Shown piece after piece: positions 9,539 to 17,741 of a DNA stretch of 22,208 nucleotides. Both the position numbers and the translations under genes were made by a program. Origin of the DNA: Cudoniella acicularis (Eukaryota; Ascomycota; Leotiomycetes; Helotiales; Helotiaceae); the NCBI GenBank assembly GCA_013054445.1, contig JAAMPI010000958.1, forward strand, positions 1 to 22,208, in the 5' to 3' direction. Under the pieces are notes generated by a model. The model ran no database searches. It had not been told where the DNA came from and saw only the letters and a program-made list of their open reading frames with translations. The first letter of the stretch is position 1. Every line of letters begins with the position of its first letter.

Positions 9539-10243
9539 ATGTCTGATTTACCCCCCTACTCCCCTGCCCCTGCCGAACCGTCCATTTCCCCGCCTTTAAG
9601 GCACTCCATGGCAGGGCCCATTCAAACATGCTCCATTGAAGACCGGCAACACGATTACTTCCGCGTGCTTCAGACTTCACCTACCGATTACCAAATCAGC
9701 CTTACCGTCGACCTGACAGCACCTCTATACAGGATCGAGGTATCCAGTGATCCGGAAGTCGCCAACGACATCCAACTTTTCAAAGCATTTAGTTCTGATC
9801 TCGTTGCCGCTTGCCGTATCTCGCCCAAGAAAGGGGTCAAAGGGCCACCACCCACAGCCTTTTTCTCCCTCGCGCCGCTTGCGGAGGGAACTAAATGGCA
9901 TCCCCTTACAAAGTTTTCATCGATGACAACTATTGGATCTTATTGCTGCGCCTTGCCTCTCGTGATGGTCCCTGGTTGCCCGCCAGTGTTGCGTAATTTC
10001 ATATGGAGGTTGGGAAAGGAGATGGGCGAGGCGGAGGTGGAGCTATGGCTGAGCGACAAAACTCAATATGCGCCTGAGGGTTGGGATCGTGGGCAGCTGT
10101 TTGCACGGTATTATGGTAGCAAGGGGACGAGATTCATTGGGAAGTGTATTTTGGAAATTCGGAGGGGTGGTGGATTGGAATTTGAGCTGGGGGTTGTGGT
10201 TGGTGTTTTGGCCGTTTTGCAATTATCGCAGAGAAAGCGATAG
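9539..10243 (+). CDS. hypothetical protein, possibly tubby/LURP-one-like fold (234 aa)
   Basis: An uninterrupted frame starting at an ATG with A at -3 and ending at TAG 10241-10243. Residues 1-28 are Pro/Ser-rich and disordered (SDLPPYSPAPAEP). The rest alternates short beta-type segments (LYRIEVSSDPE, VAACRISPKKG, AEVELWLSDK, KCILEIRRG) and ends with a hydrophobic helix (LGVVVGVLAVLQL) followed by a basic tail. Beta strands wrapped around one C-terminal hydrophobic helix are the layout of tubby-like/LURP-one proteins, and many fungal uncharacterised proteins with a Pro-rich start have it. That is a fold-level guess from pattern only. The terminal helix could also be taken for a tail anchor. 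No pathway can be inferred from the neighbours. Confidence 0.6.
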   Translation: MSDLPPYSPAPAEPSISPPLRHSMAGPIQTCSIEDRQHDYFRVLQTSPTDYQISLTVDLTAPLYRIEVSSDPEVANDIQLFKAFSSDLVAACRISPKKGVKGPPPTAFFSLAPLAEGTKWHPLTKFSSMTTIGSYCCALPLVMVPGCPPVLRNFIWRLGKEMGEAEVELWLSDKTQYAPEGWDRGQLFARYYGSKGTRFIGKCILEIRRGGGLEFELGVVVGVLAVLQLSQRKR

Positions 10244-11095
10244 TATTTATGACAGATATATAGTGCGAGGTGCATTATTGATGTGACAATGATGAATTGA
10301 AGTTATGAAATTTAGACTGACCAGAGTTCTTGTGTTCGTTTGTGATATGATACAGGCTTCAAGACAGTGCTAGGGCAGAGATCGAGAAGCGAATCACTGG
10401 GGCATCAGGTACTAGTATTGTTAGGAAAAAAGTTGAAAGTGGTCTATTTCGAGTAATATGCTATCGGAAGCTGCTCTACTCGGCGGCTTTTCCTTACACC
10501 TTCGGGTCGCTTAAAAGCTGCACCGAGGGAACTTCAAGGAAGCGAACTTGACAAAGCTAACTGATACTCTAGGCAAAAGTAGTCCACGGCTTTCCTCGAA
10601 GGAAAGGAGCTCTCTAAGGTTGGCTTGGACTCTGGTGTTCTGCGCATATGGTTCCAGCGCATGGGAGGACTCACTGAGGATTCAAAATTGTCTTGCAACC
10701 CGTTATAAGTCTAGACCAGAAAGAGCAGCAACCTGGATTTTCGAGTTCCTTGAAAAACTTGATATTTTCGCCTTCCTGGCCATGGAAACCTCGTTTAGAG
10801 AGCTTATATAGTTCAAATATTGTTTGGCTCGTAATCACATTAGAATACACTAAGTAGCTTGCTACCTTCCTATTACCTTATTCCTTTCCATTTTTGCCTA
10901 CTCAACTAAGTCCTTGGAAATCTAAACAAAAATTATATGTACTTTAAGAAATGGTTCAGATCTCCTTTATCTCGACTATTGCGTAAGCCTTTCGGGTCTC
11001 CATTGTCACAAATTGTTTTATACTATTACATATGCTCGAGCTGCTTGCTAACCAAGAATTAGCCTGGCTGTACTCATTTCAATACAAATAACAAC
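10244..11095. other. intergenic region
   Basis: About 850 nt. An open frame at 10548-10811 (plus) has no ATG near its start and resembles nothing I know, so it is not called. AT-rich DNA dominates after 10800. It contains the 3' flanks of the convergent genes on either side. Confidence 0.45.
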
Positions 11096-11847
11096 TTACA
11101 TGGTAGGGTCCTCAGCCTTGTAGGCTTCTTTTAGCTCCTCCCAGCCCATTGGCTTCACATCTTCCCCACACTCGTGCCCAGTGCCACCTAAGCATAGAAA
11201 ATATTTGGAGACATCACCTCTGCCAACGACCTTGATTTCATGCCCCCATCCATCAGCAAAATCTTACTCATAAATCAACCTCTTGTTGTTATAAATAGGG
11301 GTTTCAAAAATATCATCAACACGAATTTTGATAATGTTTTTGTGCGGAGTCAATTTCCCCAAGTAGTGGCTCATGTCCCGAGCATCAGTGGGAATCTCCG
11401 AGTCTGCAATAACTAGAAGATCCTTTACGTTAAAAGGAAAAGGCGCGTCGACATCTTGTGATGAAACGATGAATTTGAAGCAGTGGGTATTCTTTCATCT
11501 GAAGGAAATTTGAAGAGCCCGGTGGAATCGTTGGAAAGAAGCTTGAGCAAGTACGGATATAGTTCGACTGATTGGAGGATTCTTGATCTCGCTGGGAAGA
11601 AGATCAACTTGAATGATGTAATTATCGCGCTTGCAAGACTTCTTGTGAGAGCGGTCCTAATCCTGCCTTCGGCAAAATTCACCTGAGAAGATCAGCAAAA
11701 GCAGAATAATGAAATGATAGTCATGAAATGGAAGATTGGGAAAGACGAACTGCAATAGTATCGCTCTTGGCATCGTGAGCAGCGGAGTAGAGGCATTCCT
11801 TGAGGATTGTCCGCCTTGAGGCAAACTTTGCAAGTGATCTCCTCCAT
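11096..11847 (-). pseudogene. MYND zinc finger + pRiA4b ORF-3-like domain protein, three in-frame stops
   Basis: Exon 1 (11847-11751) starts MEEITCKVCLKAD and carries a MYND finger: Cys6/Cys9, Cys23/Cys26, then YYC. A 68-nt intron (11750-11683) has GTTCGT, a GCTGAT branch point and CTCAG. Exon 2 completes the finger (S-E-F-C, then His45 and Cys49) and continues in one frame to the TAA at 11098-11096. The total of 684 nt is divisible by three. The C-terminal part has hallmarks of the plasmid pRiA4b ORF-3-like domain: DFADGWGHEI, VVGRGD, CLGGTGHECGED and GWEELKEAYK. Three internal stops interrupt it. TAG at 11659-11657 falls where MYND fingers have Trp. TGA at 11497-11495 also falls where a Trp is likely. 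TAA at 11266-11264 falls just before DFADGW, where the family has Tyr. The product cannot be made whole, and the preserved frame suggests recent loss. Known fungal members are uncharacterised. Confidence 0.7.
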
Positions 11848-12379
11848 TACGGTGTCTTCAATTCAAAGCGACGCGCTTCACGACGAATTCAAAACTCGAA
11901 AGCACGGGACAAAGAGCGAATTAAATGAGATGAAGTCAAAACAGCTTAGCGGAGTTGGTAGAGTGATGAACAACGAAATAGAAAGATGGCTCGGTGGCTC
12001 GGCTTCGAGCCGACGGAAATGAAAGGGGGCGGGGTAGCAAACCAAATCCCAATAGAAACGAGAATGATATATCACAAACTTTTATAGCCATAGAAACTTC
12101 CACTGAGACGCCAAGGAAGACATCGGTCCAGAATCCAGACGCGGGTAAGGTGTGGAGAAGGCCTACGGGTCAATCTTCGACTCTTGGCTCATGGAAGGCG
12201 TCGGGACTTGAGGCTGTTTGCTATTTATTTTCCACAAATTTCCTCATGGCACCGGGGGCGGTTTCTTGTCTTTCCGACAAAGCGTTCGAAACACGACTAT
12301 AATGTATTGTTTGCTCATGAAGAAGAGCGACAGTCGGGATAGTGGCAAGTTTCACTCTCCATTGGAAAGAGCCGAGTCG
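11848..12379. other. intergenic region between two minus-strand genes
   Basis: About 530 nt: the promoter side of the MYND pseudogene and the 3' flank of FAF1. A tRNA A-box-like stretch near 11946-11960 (TAGCGGAGTTGGTAG) has no matching B-box or acceptor stem. A short perfect hairpin CGGCT-TCG-AGCCG lies near 11999-12012. No gene supported. Confidence 0.4.
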
Positions 12380-13293
12380 TCATGATCTTCCTCGTTTGCC
12401 TCTCCCTCTCCCTCTTCCCCCACCTCTGTCACTCGCACTCCTCTTTGGACCTTCAATATCAAATATATCCTTTTTGCTGAGCTTCAACGTGCCCCCAGAG
12501 AACTTCCCCACTGCTGGAGCTCCAACGCCTCTGTCTCTCTTCCCGTCACTTGCTCTGCTCTTCATTTTGGCCTTCTCTAAGATTATGCCATTCTCCCTCG
12601 CCTCTCGCCTCCGTTTCTCTTCCTTATCGCTCTGTTTTGCAATGATTCCTTTTCGATGTGAGATTGGCATTTTCTCTTGCTTGAAAATAGATGTCTTTGA
12701 GCCAAGAGTTTGCATTCGCAGATCTGTAGCTTTATGCCGATTCTTTCCGACGATTGTAGGATTGCTGGCTGATTCGAGGAGGTGGGATTCGGAGAGAAGT
12801 CGTTGGAGAGCGAGGTCTTTCTTCAGGTTGGCAGCTTCGGAAACATCATCGTCTTCGATAGTTGCGCCTGCTTTATCGCGGATCAGAGAGACTGTAGATA
12901 GGGATTTTGGAGGTTTGGAGCCCTTGTCATAAATTAGCTTTGCCCAGCAATCGCAAAGTGCTGGCATACCATGAAAGCTTTAAGTTCCTCTTTTGACATC
13001 GCAGCCATTCGTGACTGAGCATCTGAATGCTCTACAACCTCTACTGAATCCTCTGCGGCTTCTGATATTCCATCCCACTCAGAATCATCTCCAGATTCTT
13101 CGTCGACCACATCCTCTTCTACTGCCGAAACCTTTATCACGACGGGAAGTGGCTTGAATTGCGTCTCGAAATGCCGTCGAAAAATCTCTTGCGCGTCTAT
13201 TTCGGGTACTGAAGAACCATCGCTATCGGATCCTGGTTCATTTTTTGTTGCCTCCTTAGAGTGTCGCTTCCTCTTTCCCAAATTTGTCGCCAT
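12380..13293 (-). CDS. FAF1: FAF1-like 40S ribosomal subunit assembly / pre-rRNA processing factor
   Basis: Two exons, 13293-12970 and 12922-12380, joined across a 47-nt intron (GTATGC donor, GCTAAT branch point, ACAAG acceptor) encode 288 aa. The N-terminus has a basic nuclear-type signal (GKRKRHSKE) followed by an acidic Ser/Asp/Glu-rich region, then MSKEELKAFM at the end of exon 1. The second half is Lys/Arg-rich (ISHRKGIIAKQSDKEEKRRR), then KLSKKDIFDIEGPKR and a GRGRGRGKRGRS tail. An acidic N-terminus, basic C-terminus and the KKDIFDIEG-type motif fit Faf1/FSAF1 (DUF4602) proteins, which act in the nucleolar small-subunit processome. In Saccharomyces cerevisiae FAF1 (YIL019W) lies divergently beside HIS6 (YIL020C), exactly as here, which independently supports the call. 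A later acceptor was preferred over one that would make a 32-nt intron. Confidence 0.75.
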
Positions 13294-13425
13294 CGTGAAT
13301 CTTGAGGTCGAATTCGAAGGCAGAATATTTTTAAAAGCATCCTAAATAGCCGAGGTTCTGCCGCCCGAATCTAGAAATTGTCGACCTCACCCCGCCATTG
13401 CCCCTCCATCCTCATCCACATCACA
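13294..13425. promoter_or_regulatory. 132-bp bidirectional promoter between FAF1 and HIS6
   Basis: The start codons of FAF1 (13293, minus) and HIS6 (13426, plus) are only 132 bp apart, so both promoters must lie here. The HIS6 side is C-rich (13381-13425: CCCCGCCATTGCCCC and CATCCTCATCCACATCAC), typical of fungal 5' leaders. No perfect TGACTC Gcn4/CPC1 site is evident in the gap. TCGACCTCACC at 13380-13390 is only a weak resemblance. Confidence 0.6.
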
Positions 13426-14302
13426 ATGACAAAATTCAGACCCTGCATAGATCTCCATTCCGGCCAGGTCAAGCAGATAGTTGGTGGCACGTTAACTACT
13501 GCCTCTGCGGACTTGAAAACGAACTATGTCTCCAAACTCCCGGCAGGCCATTTCGCGAAGCTGTACAAGGAGAATGGGCTTGAAGGCGCGCATGTTATTA
13601 TGCTAGGACCTGGTAATGAGGAGGCTGCTAAAGAAGCTCTTGCTGAATGGAAAGGGGGCTTACAGGTTGGAGGGGGTATAACTGACGCGAATGCGAAGCA
13701 GTGGATTGATTGGAGTGCTGAAAGGGTATGTTAAATTGGAACATGTCGCCCGTTATAGATTCTTGCACTGACTGAAGTAGTAGGTAATAATCACATCTTT
13801 TCTTTTTCCATCTGGAAAGTTCTCTCAAGAGAGACTCGATTCAGTGTTGGCAGCACTAGGGGGTGACAAGGAGAAGCTTGTTATCGATTTGAGCTGCAGA
13901 AAAAGAGATAATACTTGGTTTGTGGCCATGAATAAGTGGCAGACCATTACGGATATGGAGGTCAATGAGGGTGAGAATTTATCTAGCCGGGAAAAGGCCT
14001 TTTCTAATAATTTGATAGCATCTATAAAACTGCTCGAACCATACTGTTCGGAATTCTTAATCCACGCCGCGGACAACGAAGGTTTACAGAAGGGCATAGA
14101 CGAAGAATTGGTGGAGAAGCTGGCTGAGTGGTGCAGCATCCCAGTAACCTATGCTGGTGGTGGACGAAATCTTCAAGATTTGGACCACGTCAAAACATTG
14201 AGCAAAGGTAGAGTCGACCTCACAATTGGAAGCGCCCTTGACATATTTGGTGGCGCCGGGGTGACCTTTGACGACTGCGTCCAGTGGAATAAAAGTCAAT
14301 AG
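13426..14302 (+). CDS. HIS6: phosphoribosylformimino-AICAR ribotide isomerase (histidine biosynthesis, HisA/HIS6)
   Basis: The enzyme opens the ribose ring of ProFAR to give PRFAR, the fourth step of histidine biosynthesis, in the cytosol. Exons 13426-13725 and 13784-14302 flank a 58-nt intron (GTATGT, CTGAC branch point, TAG) and give 272 aa, normal for fungal HIS6. Visible signatures are [18 protein letters not shown] with the catalytic Asp at the start of the (beta/alpha)8 barrel, LQVGGGI phosphate loop, [13 protein letters not shown], the VIDLSCRK strand, [20 protein letters not shown] with the second acid, VTYAGGG, and [10 protein letters not shown], the second phosphate-binding loop. 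The start is the first ATG of the conserved N-terminus, and the frame upstream has only a TTG. It is divergent from FAF1. It appears intact. Confidence 0.93.
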
Positions 14303-14536
14303 TACCACATATCAGCTCCACCTTCTACCATATTCCAACAAATCTGAAGCTCATCTTCACTATTTCAGCATCTCTCAAGTCAAACTTTCTCTCCTTTCAT
14401 CCAATGTTGTTCTACAGCGATACAAATTTCCCTTCCTATTACAAATCGCTAATACCTCTTCTCAATCTTCTCTCATGAATTGTGAGCTGAAACTTCTCAC
14501 GAAACCCAAACCTTTCTTGTTCCCACTGTATCAACT
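14303..14536. other. HIS6 3' flank / leader of coiled-coil copy C
   Basis: 234 nt, pyrimidine-rich with C/T tracts (14350-14480). It has the look of a fungal promoter and leader. No gene. Confidence 0.4.
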
Positions 14537-15692
14537 ATGAGCTTCCTACCACGCTTTCAGCTGCTCGGGTAGGTGGCTTTGTCGGGCAAAATCAACTCCC
14601 TTCTTTCCAATCCGATCGCCGATATTTGGCTGATTACCGTTGAGATTCGAGTTATCCTGCCAACAAGTCGTGAATCTATATCGGGGAAAACAGGCAGGCT
14701 CAACACTTTGGCGAAAGCTAAGTCCGCTGCCAAAGCAAACCTCCGTCAAAAGAAAAGGGCACTCGGGAAGGCACAACGATTCTCCTCTCAAGCAAAGGCC
14801 CAGTGGGAATGGAGACTTTGTGAAGAGGTTCGATGCCACAAAGCTGTGCTATATGCGCAAGACGGGCTAGGGAATATCAACAATGAATTCGAAGTCGCCA
14901 AATTGAAAACCCAACTCAAAGAAGCTGAACAGTTCTCCGTTGCAGGAAAGGCTGAATGGAAGCGGAGACTTCGTGACAAGATCAAATGTTATAAAGCTGT
15001 GCTGGATGCGAAAGACAAGTTCCAGAACATCCACCACGAATTTGAAGTTGCAAACTTAAAAATCCAGCTCAAAGACGTTGAAACTAGACGTTCAAATCAA
15101 CTTCAATGCCATGAGTGGGAAACGGCAGATCTTCAAGCCGATCTCCTCGAATGTCGAGCCACCAACATCTGGCTATTGGAATGCGTTCGAGCAAAAGAGC
15201 AAGAGGTGCAACAACTGCTGCCATTAGCGCAAATAGGGGTTTCCATCAGGAGTAGGTATTTAGAGCATCAGAGCCGATCACGCAAAAATAAGGCTATTAT
15301 CGAACGTGGAAATCAGGCTGCTCACTACGGTGATCCAATTTCTGATGCTCTTCTTTTCCAGACAACTTTTACTTATGGAGGGATGGTCAGAGCAGCATTT
15401 AAGGACCTGTATAGTCTTGAGCCAGAGCAAGTTCTCCGATTGAAAAGTTGCAAGGAACTTATGGTAATGCTCATGTGGCATTGGATCCGTTAAAAGCTGG
15501 TATCCTCCCCAGAGCTTCAAAAGTTCTCCTTTCGCGCAAGCCTGGCCTCCGGGGGTTTTCAACAAATGCAGTCAAGCGGGCCTGAAGACTATTCTGGGTC
15601 ACTTTTCGAATGGAAAGCAAGCTAGACTTCTCAATACATTGGAGGTGCTTTATCAAAAGGAGGTGGGGAGAAATAAATATTTGAACTCTTGA
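14537..15692 (+). CDS. coiled-coil/GNxAA family protein, copy C, three exons (325 aa)
   Basis: Exon 1 14537-14568 (MSFLPRFQLL), a 129-nt intron (GTAGGT..GCAG), exon 2 14698-15463, a 49-nt intron (GTAATG..CCCCAG) and exon 3 15513-15692. All three join in frame, total 978 nt. Without the second splice the protein would stop at 15493 in WHWIR. With it, it runs on to a helical charged end (LLNTLEVLYQKEVGRNKYLNS). The coiled-coil half contains two 51-residue tandem units (residues 39-89 and 90-140), each with a KAVL and an EFEVA.LK.QLK segment. Motif 1 starts at residue 186 (PLAQIGVSIRSRY). Motif 2 follows (ERGNQAAHYGDPISDALLF), then AFKDLYSLEP, all matching copies A and B. No signal peptide. The function is unknown; the coiled coil suggests self-association or partner binding. 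Confidence 0.7.
14780..15085 (+). repeat. 153-bp tandem duplication inside copy C
   Basis: Unit 1 is 14780-14932 and unit 2 is 14933-15085, exactly 153 bp (51 codons) each and directly adjacent. Aligned without gaps they share many residues, including FS at the start, K-A-x-W, a KAVL core, NEFEVA / HEFEVA, and LK-x-QLK near the end. By eye roughly two thirds of the bases agree, so it is an old in-frame duplication that lengthened the coiled coil. Confidence 0.8.
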
Positions 15693-16152
15693 GCGTAAGT
15701 AAGCCAACCGTTGATTGAGTTTCTTAGCGTACTCATACTCAAACACAGCAAGTGAGAATGTTGCTTTCTCTCGGCGTCTCTCAATTTCAGCATCTCAAAA
15801 GCCAGTGGGTGCTGTTCGCGCAAGTTTCCGAGCTACATATCCAACATACTTCAATCTTCTCTATCTTAGGAAAAAATGCAGACACTACGTAGCTTCCAAG
15901 GTGGAAGTGATGATTGAACATCGCGTTGAAGGTAGTGCATTTTATTTCGATCGGAGGTTGGTTGGGGTCCAAAAGTGTTGATGATTATTCTGCGCTTGTT
16001 GAAAAGAAGAATCTTGATACTAGATGAATAACGGCAAGGATTTCATCAGCAAATTTCATGAAAGCATGGAAACAATGTTAAACAGTAAGTCTAGTTTAAT
16101 ATTACAAGTTAATGATCTACAATGAATTCACCTCTTCCTTCGCTCAAAGTTC
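15693..16152. other. intergenic region, convergent 3' flanks
   Basis: 460 nt between the 3' ends of copy C (plus) and the propeller gene (minus). An 88-codon plus frame (15715-15981) begins with TTG, has no family resemblance and is probably chance. Nothing else seen. Confidence 0.45.
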
Positions 16153-17142
16153 CTAGTTTAAATGAACAAGATTTATTTTTCCTCCTTTTGTCAAGTTTCC
16201 AGTCACATACTGATAGATACCGCCAGTGTCTGTGACGATCAAAGATCGTCCCTCAGCTCCCTTCGCCCACCTTACAGCCGTTGGACCAAACAAAGCAGTG
16301 CTATTTCCTCCGCCAAGAATCGTTTCCGGTATCGTGCTGTTGCTTTTCGCTCCCACAAAGCCAAGTTCATTGAGCCCATTCTCAGCAATGAAAATATCAC
16401 CGTTGTAATCGTTGACGATGAAATCATCAGCCAGAGTTTGCGTCGCCACAATTTCAGGCGTTCCCTGCAACGTCGCATCCTTTCCGGAAACTGGGATACG
16501 CGCCACGATTTCTTGGTTCGTGTTACTAAAGTAGAAGTATCCTCGAGAGAGTTTGATACCATTCACGCCTGCTCGGAAGCTGGTTCCTACGGGCTTGAGG
16601 AGCGGGTCGTCGAGGTAGGTTGTCAGGAGAAGCTTCTCGGTGTCAAAGCGGTAGACAATGCCCGCGAGCGAGTCGGGAATCAAGAGATATGGCGTTTCTG
16701 GGATTGTGATCATACCGTTGGGCATTATCATTGTTGAGAGAGGTGCGAGTTCCGTAACGGTTGGCTTTCCGCAAGCATCAAATTCGAGGCGATGGATTGC
16801 ATAGGAGCGGTTTTCGGGAGTGAAGGTTTCAAAGGAGAAAGTGCCTGTGACAGCAAAGTACACATCGGGTTCTTCCCATGATTCGGCGATGCTGGCTACT
16901 CCGGTAGCGTTTTGGAAGGTGTGGATGAGTGTTGCTGTGGCGTTGGGGGTGATTGGGACTTCGAAGATGTTTGGTGCCGAGAAATCGATCGCGAGCACGG
17001 ACCCGGAGGGTCGGACTACCAAATTTTCTATGAAGGTGCCGATGGGAAACTCGTGAATGAGTTCAACTGAAACGTTTGGGGCTGTGAAAGCTAAGCTTGG
17101 GAGAAGTGCAACAAGCCATAAGCTAGACTTGAGAGAAAACAT
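16153..17142 (-). CDS. secreted six-bladed beta-propeller protein (SMP-30/gluconolactonase-like)
   Basis: An uninterrupted 329-aa frame from ATG 17142 to TAG 16155-16153. Residues 1-20 are a classical signal peptide (MFSLKSSLWLVALLPSLAFT, then AP). The mature part shows repeated blade-like units: ENLVVRPSGSVLAIDF, GMITIPETPYLLIPDSLAGI with YRFDTE, NGIKLSRGYFYFSNT, FIVNDYNGDIFIAENG and WAKGAEGRSLIVTDTGG. This arrangement fits the SMP-30/gluconolactonase/LRE-like six-bladed propellers that are abundant and secreted in filamentous ascomycetes. Several N-glycosylation sequons (NVS, NAT, NRS, NST, NLT) support export. The substrate is unknown. The gene is intronless and appears intact. It resembles secreted family members often linked to biosynthetic or cell-wall loci, but no such cluster is visible here. 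Confidence 0.8.
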   Translation of the reverse strand: MFSLKSSLWLVALLPSLAFTAPNVSVELIHEFPIGTFIENLVVRPSGSVLAIDFSAPNIFEVPITPNATATLIHTFQNATGVASIAESWEEPDVYFAVTGTFSFETFTPENRSYAIHRLEFDACGKPTVTELAPLSTMIMPNGMITIPETPYLLIPDSLAGIVYRFDTEKLLLTTYLDDPLLKPVGTSFRAGVNGIKLSRGYFYFSNTNQEIVARIPVSGKDATLQGTPEIVATQTLADDFIVNDYNGDIFIAENGLNELGFVGAKSNSTIPETILGGGNSTALFGPTAVRWAKGAEGRSLIVTDTGGIYQYVTGNLTKGGKINLVHLN

Positions 17143-17741
17143 CGTGAAATGATAGTTTAGAGACTGTTCTGTGTAGAGAAGAGATAGTTGAATGGCTTGA
17201 GGGTGTTTGAATATTCAAGAAATGAAGAGAAAGCACTCAATTATATATCTCTTCAAGTTTGCGATTCTAATTCCGGACTTAATTCCTTACCGTTGCATCC
17301 TGGAGACATCATCACACAGCCATGGAATTACCCACATCCTACCTACTCATCAACATCATTTTGGGCGATGAAGATAACTTCCGGAGAAGAATCGTGCGAA
17401 ATGAACGCTTTGGGAAGATTTGTGCGAAAGGGATGGGTGCAAGAGTCGCAATTTAAAATTGCGGGCACAGTCAGCATTCAGCCCCACGCTGTCTCGCCTC
17501 GCTTACCGAAAGGGGCAATTCGACGAGAAGGGAGGTCATGCGGGCCCCTGAAACGGCAGTGCAGCCACACCAAGACTACGTCATGGATTTTTTTCATCAC
17601 TTCACGATGTTGCGCAACTCTAAAGCAAGTCTTCAGCACTTTCATTGCATTTTATCACGAATGTTTCCCGAAATCTCTATTTAGTGTTGCCTCTGCCGAT
17701 CAATACATGATTCCGCACCTATTTAAGCAGGATTTCGCCTC
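17143..17741. other. promoter region of the propeller gene and downstream flank of the cupin remnant
   Basis: About 600 nt. A plus-strand frame spans 17188-17745 (185 codons). It starts at TTG, has mixed low-quality composition and no recognisable motif, and covers the promoter of the minus-strand gene, so I treat it as chance. Confidence 0.45.
17237..17250 (-). promoter_or_regulatory. TATA-box-like element upstream of the propeller gene
   Basis: On the minus strand this reads AGATATATAATTGA, about 100 nt upstream of the ATG at 17142, a usual distance for a fungal TATA box. No experimental support. Confidence 0.45.

Noticed and set aside
10548..10811. 87-codon plus-strand frame
   Set aside because: TTG start, no family resemblance and AT-rich surroundings.
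11425..11686. Open frames on both strands (85 and 67 codons) within the MYND pseudogene
   Set aside because: Both are shadows: the third minus frame carries the MYND/pRiA4b residues, although interrupted by stops.
11940..12020. tRNA-like A-box TAGCGGAGTTGGTAG followed by GGCTTCGAGCC
   Set aside because: No 7-bp acceptor stem can be paired, the T-arm has the wrong loop geometry, and there is no anticodon stem. Chance resemblance.
12342..12932. 196-codon plus-strand frame opposite FAF1 exon 2
   Set aside because: Exact antisense of the Lys/Arg/Gly-rich FAF1 coding sequence, giving a Leu/Pro/Ser-rich artefact.
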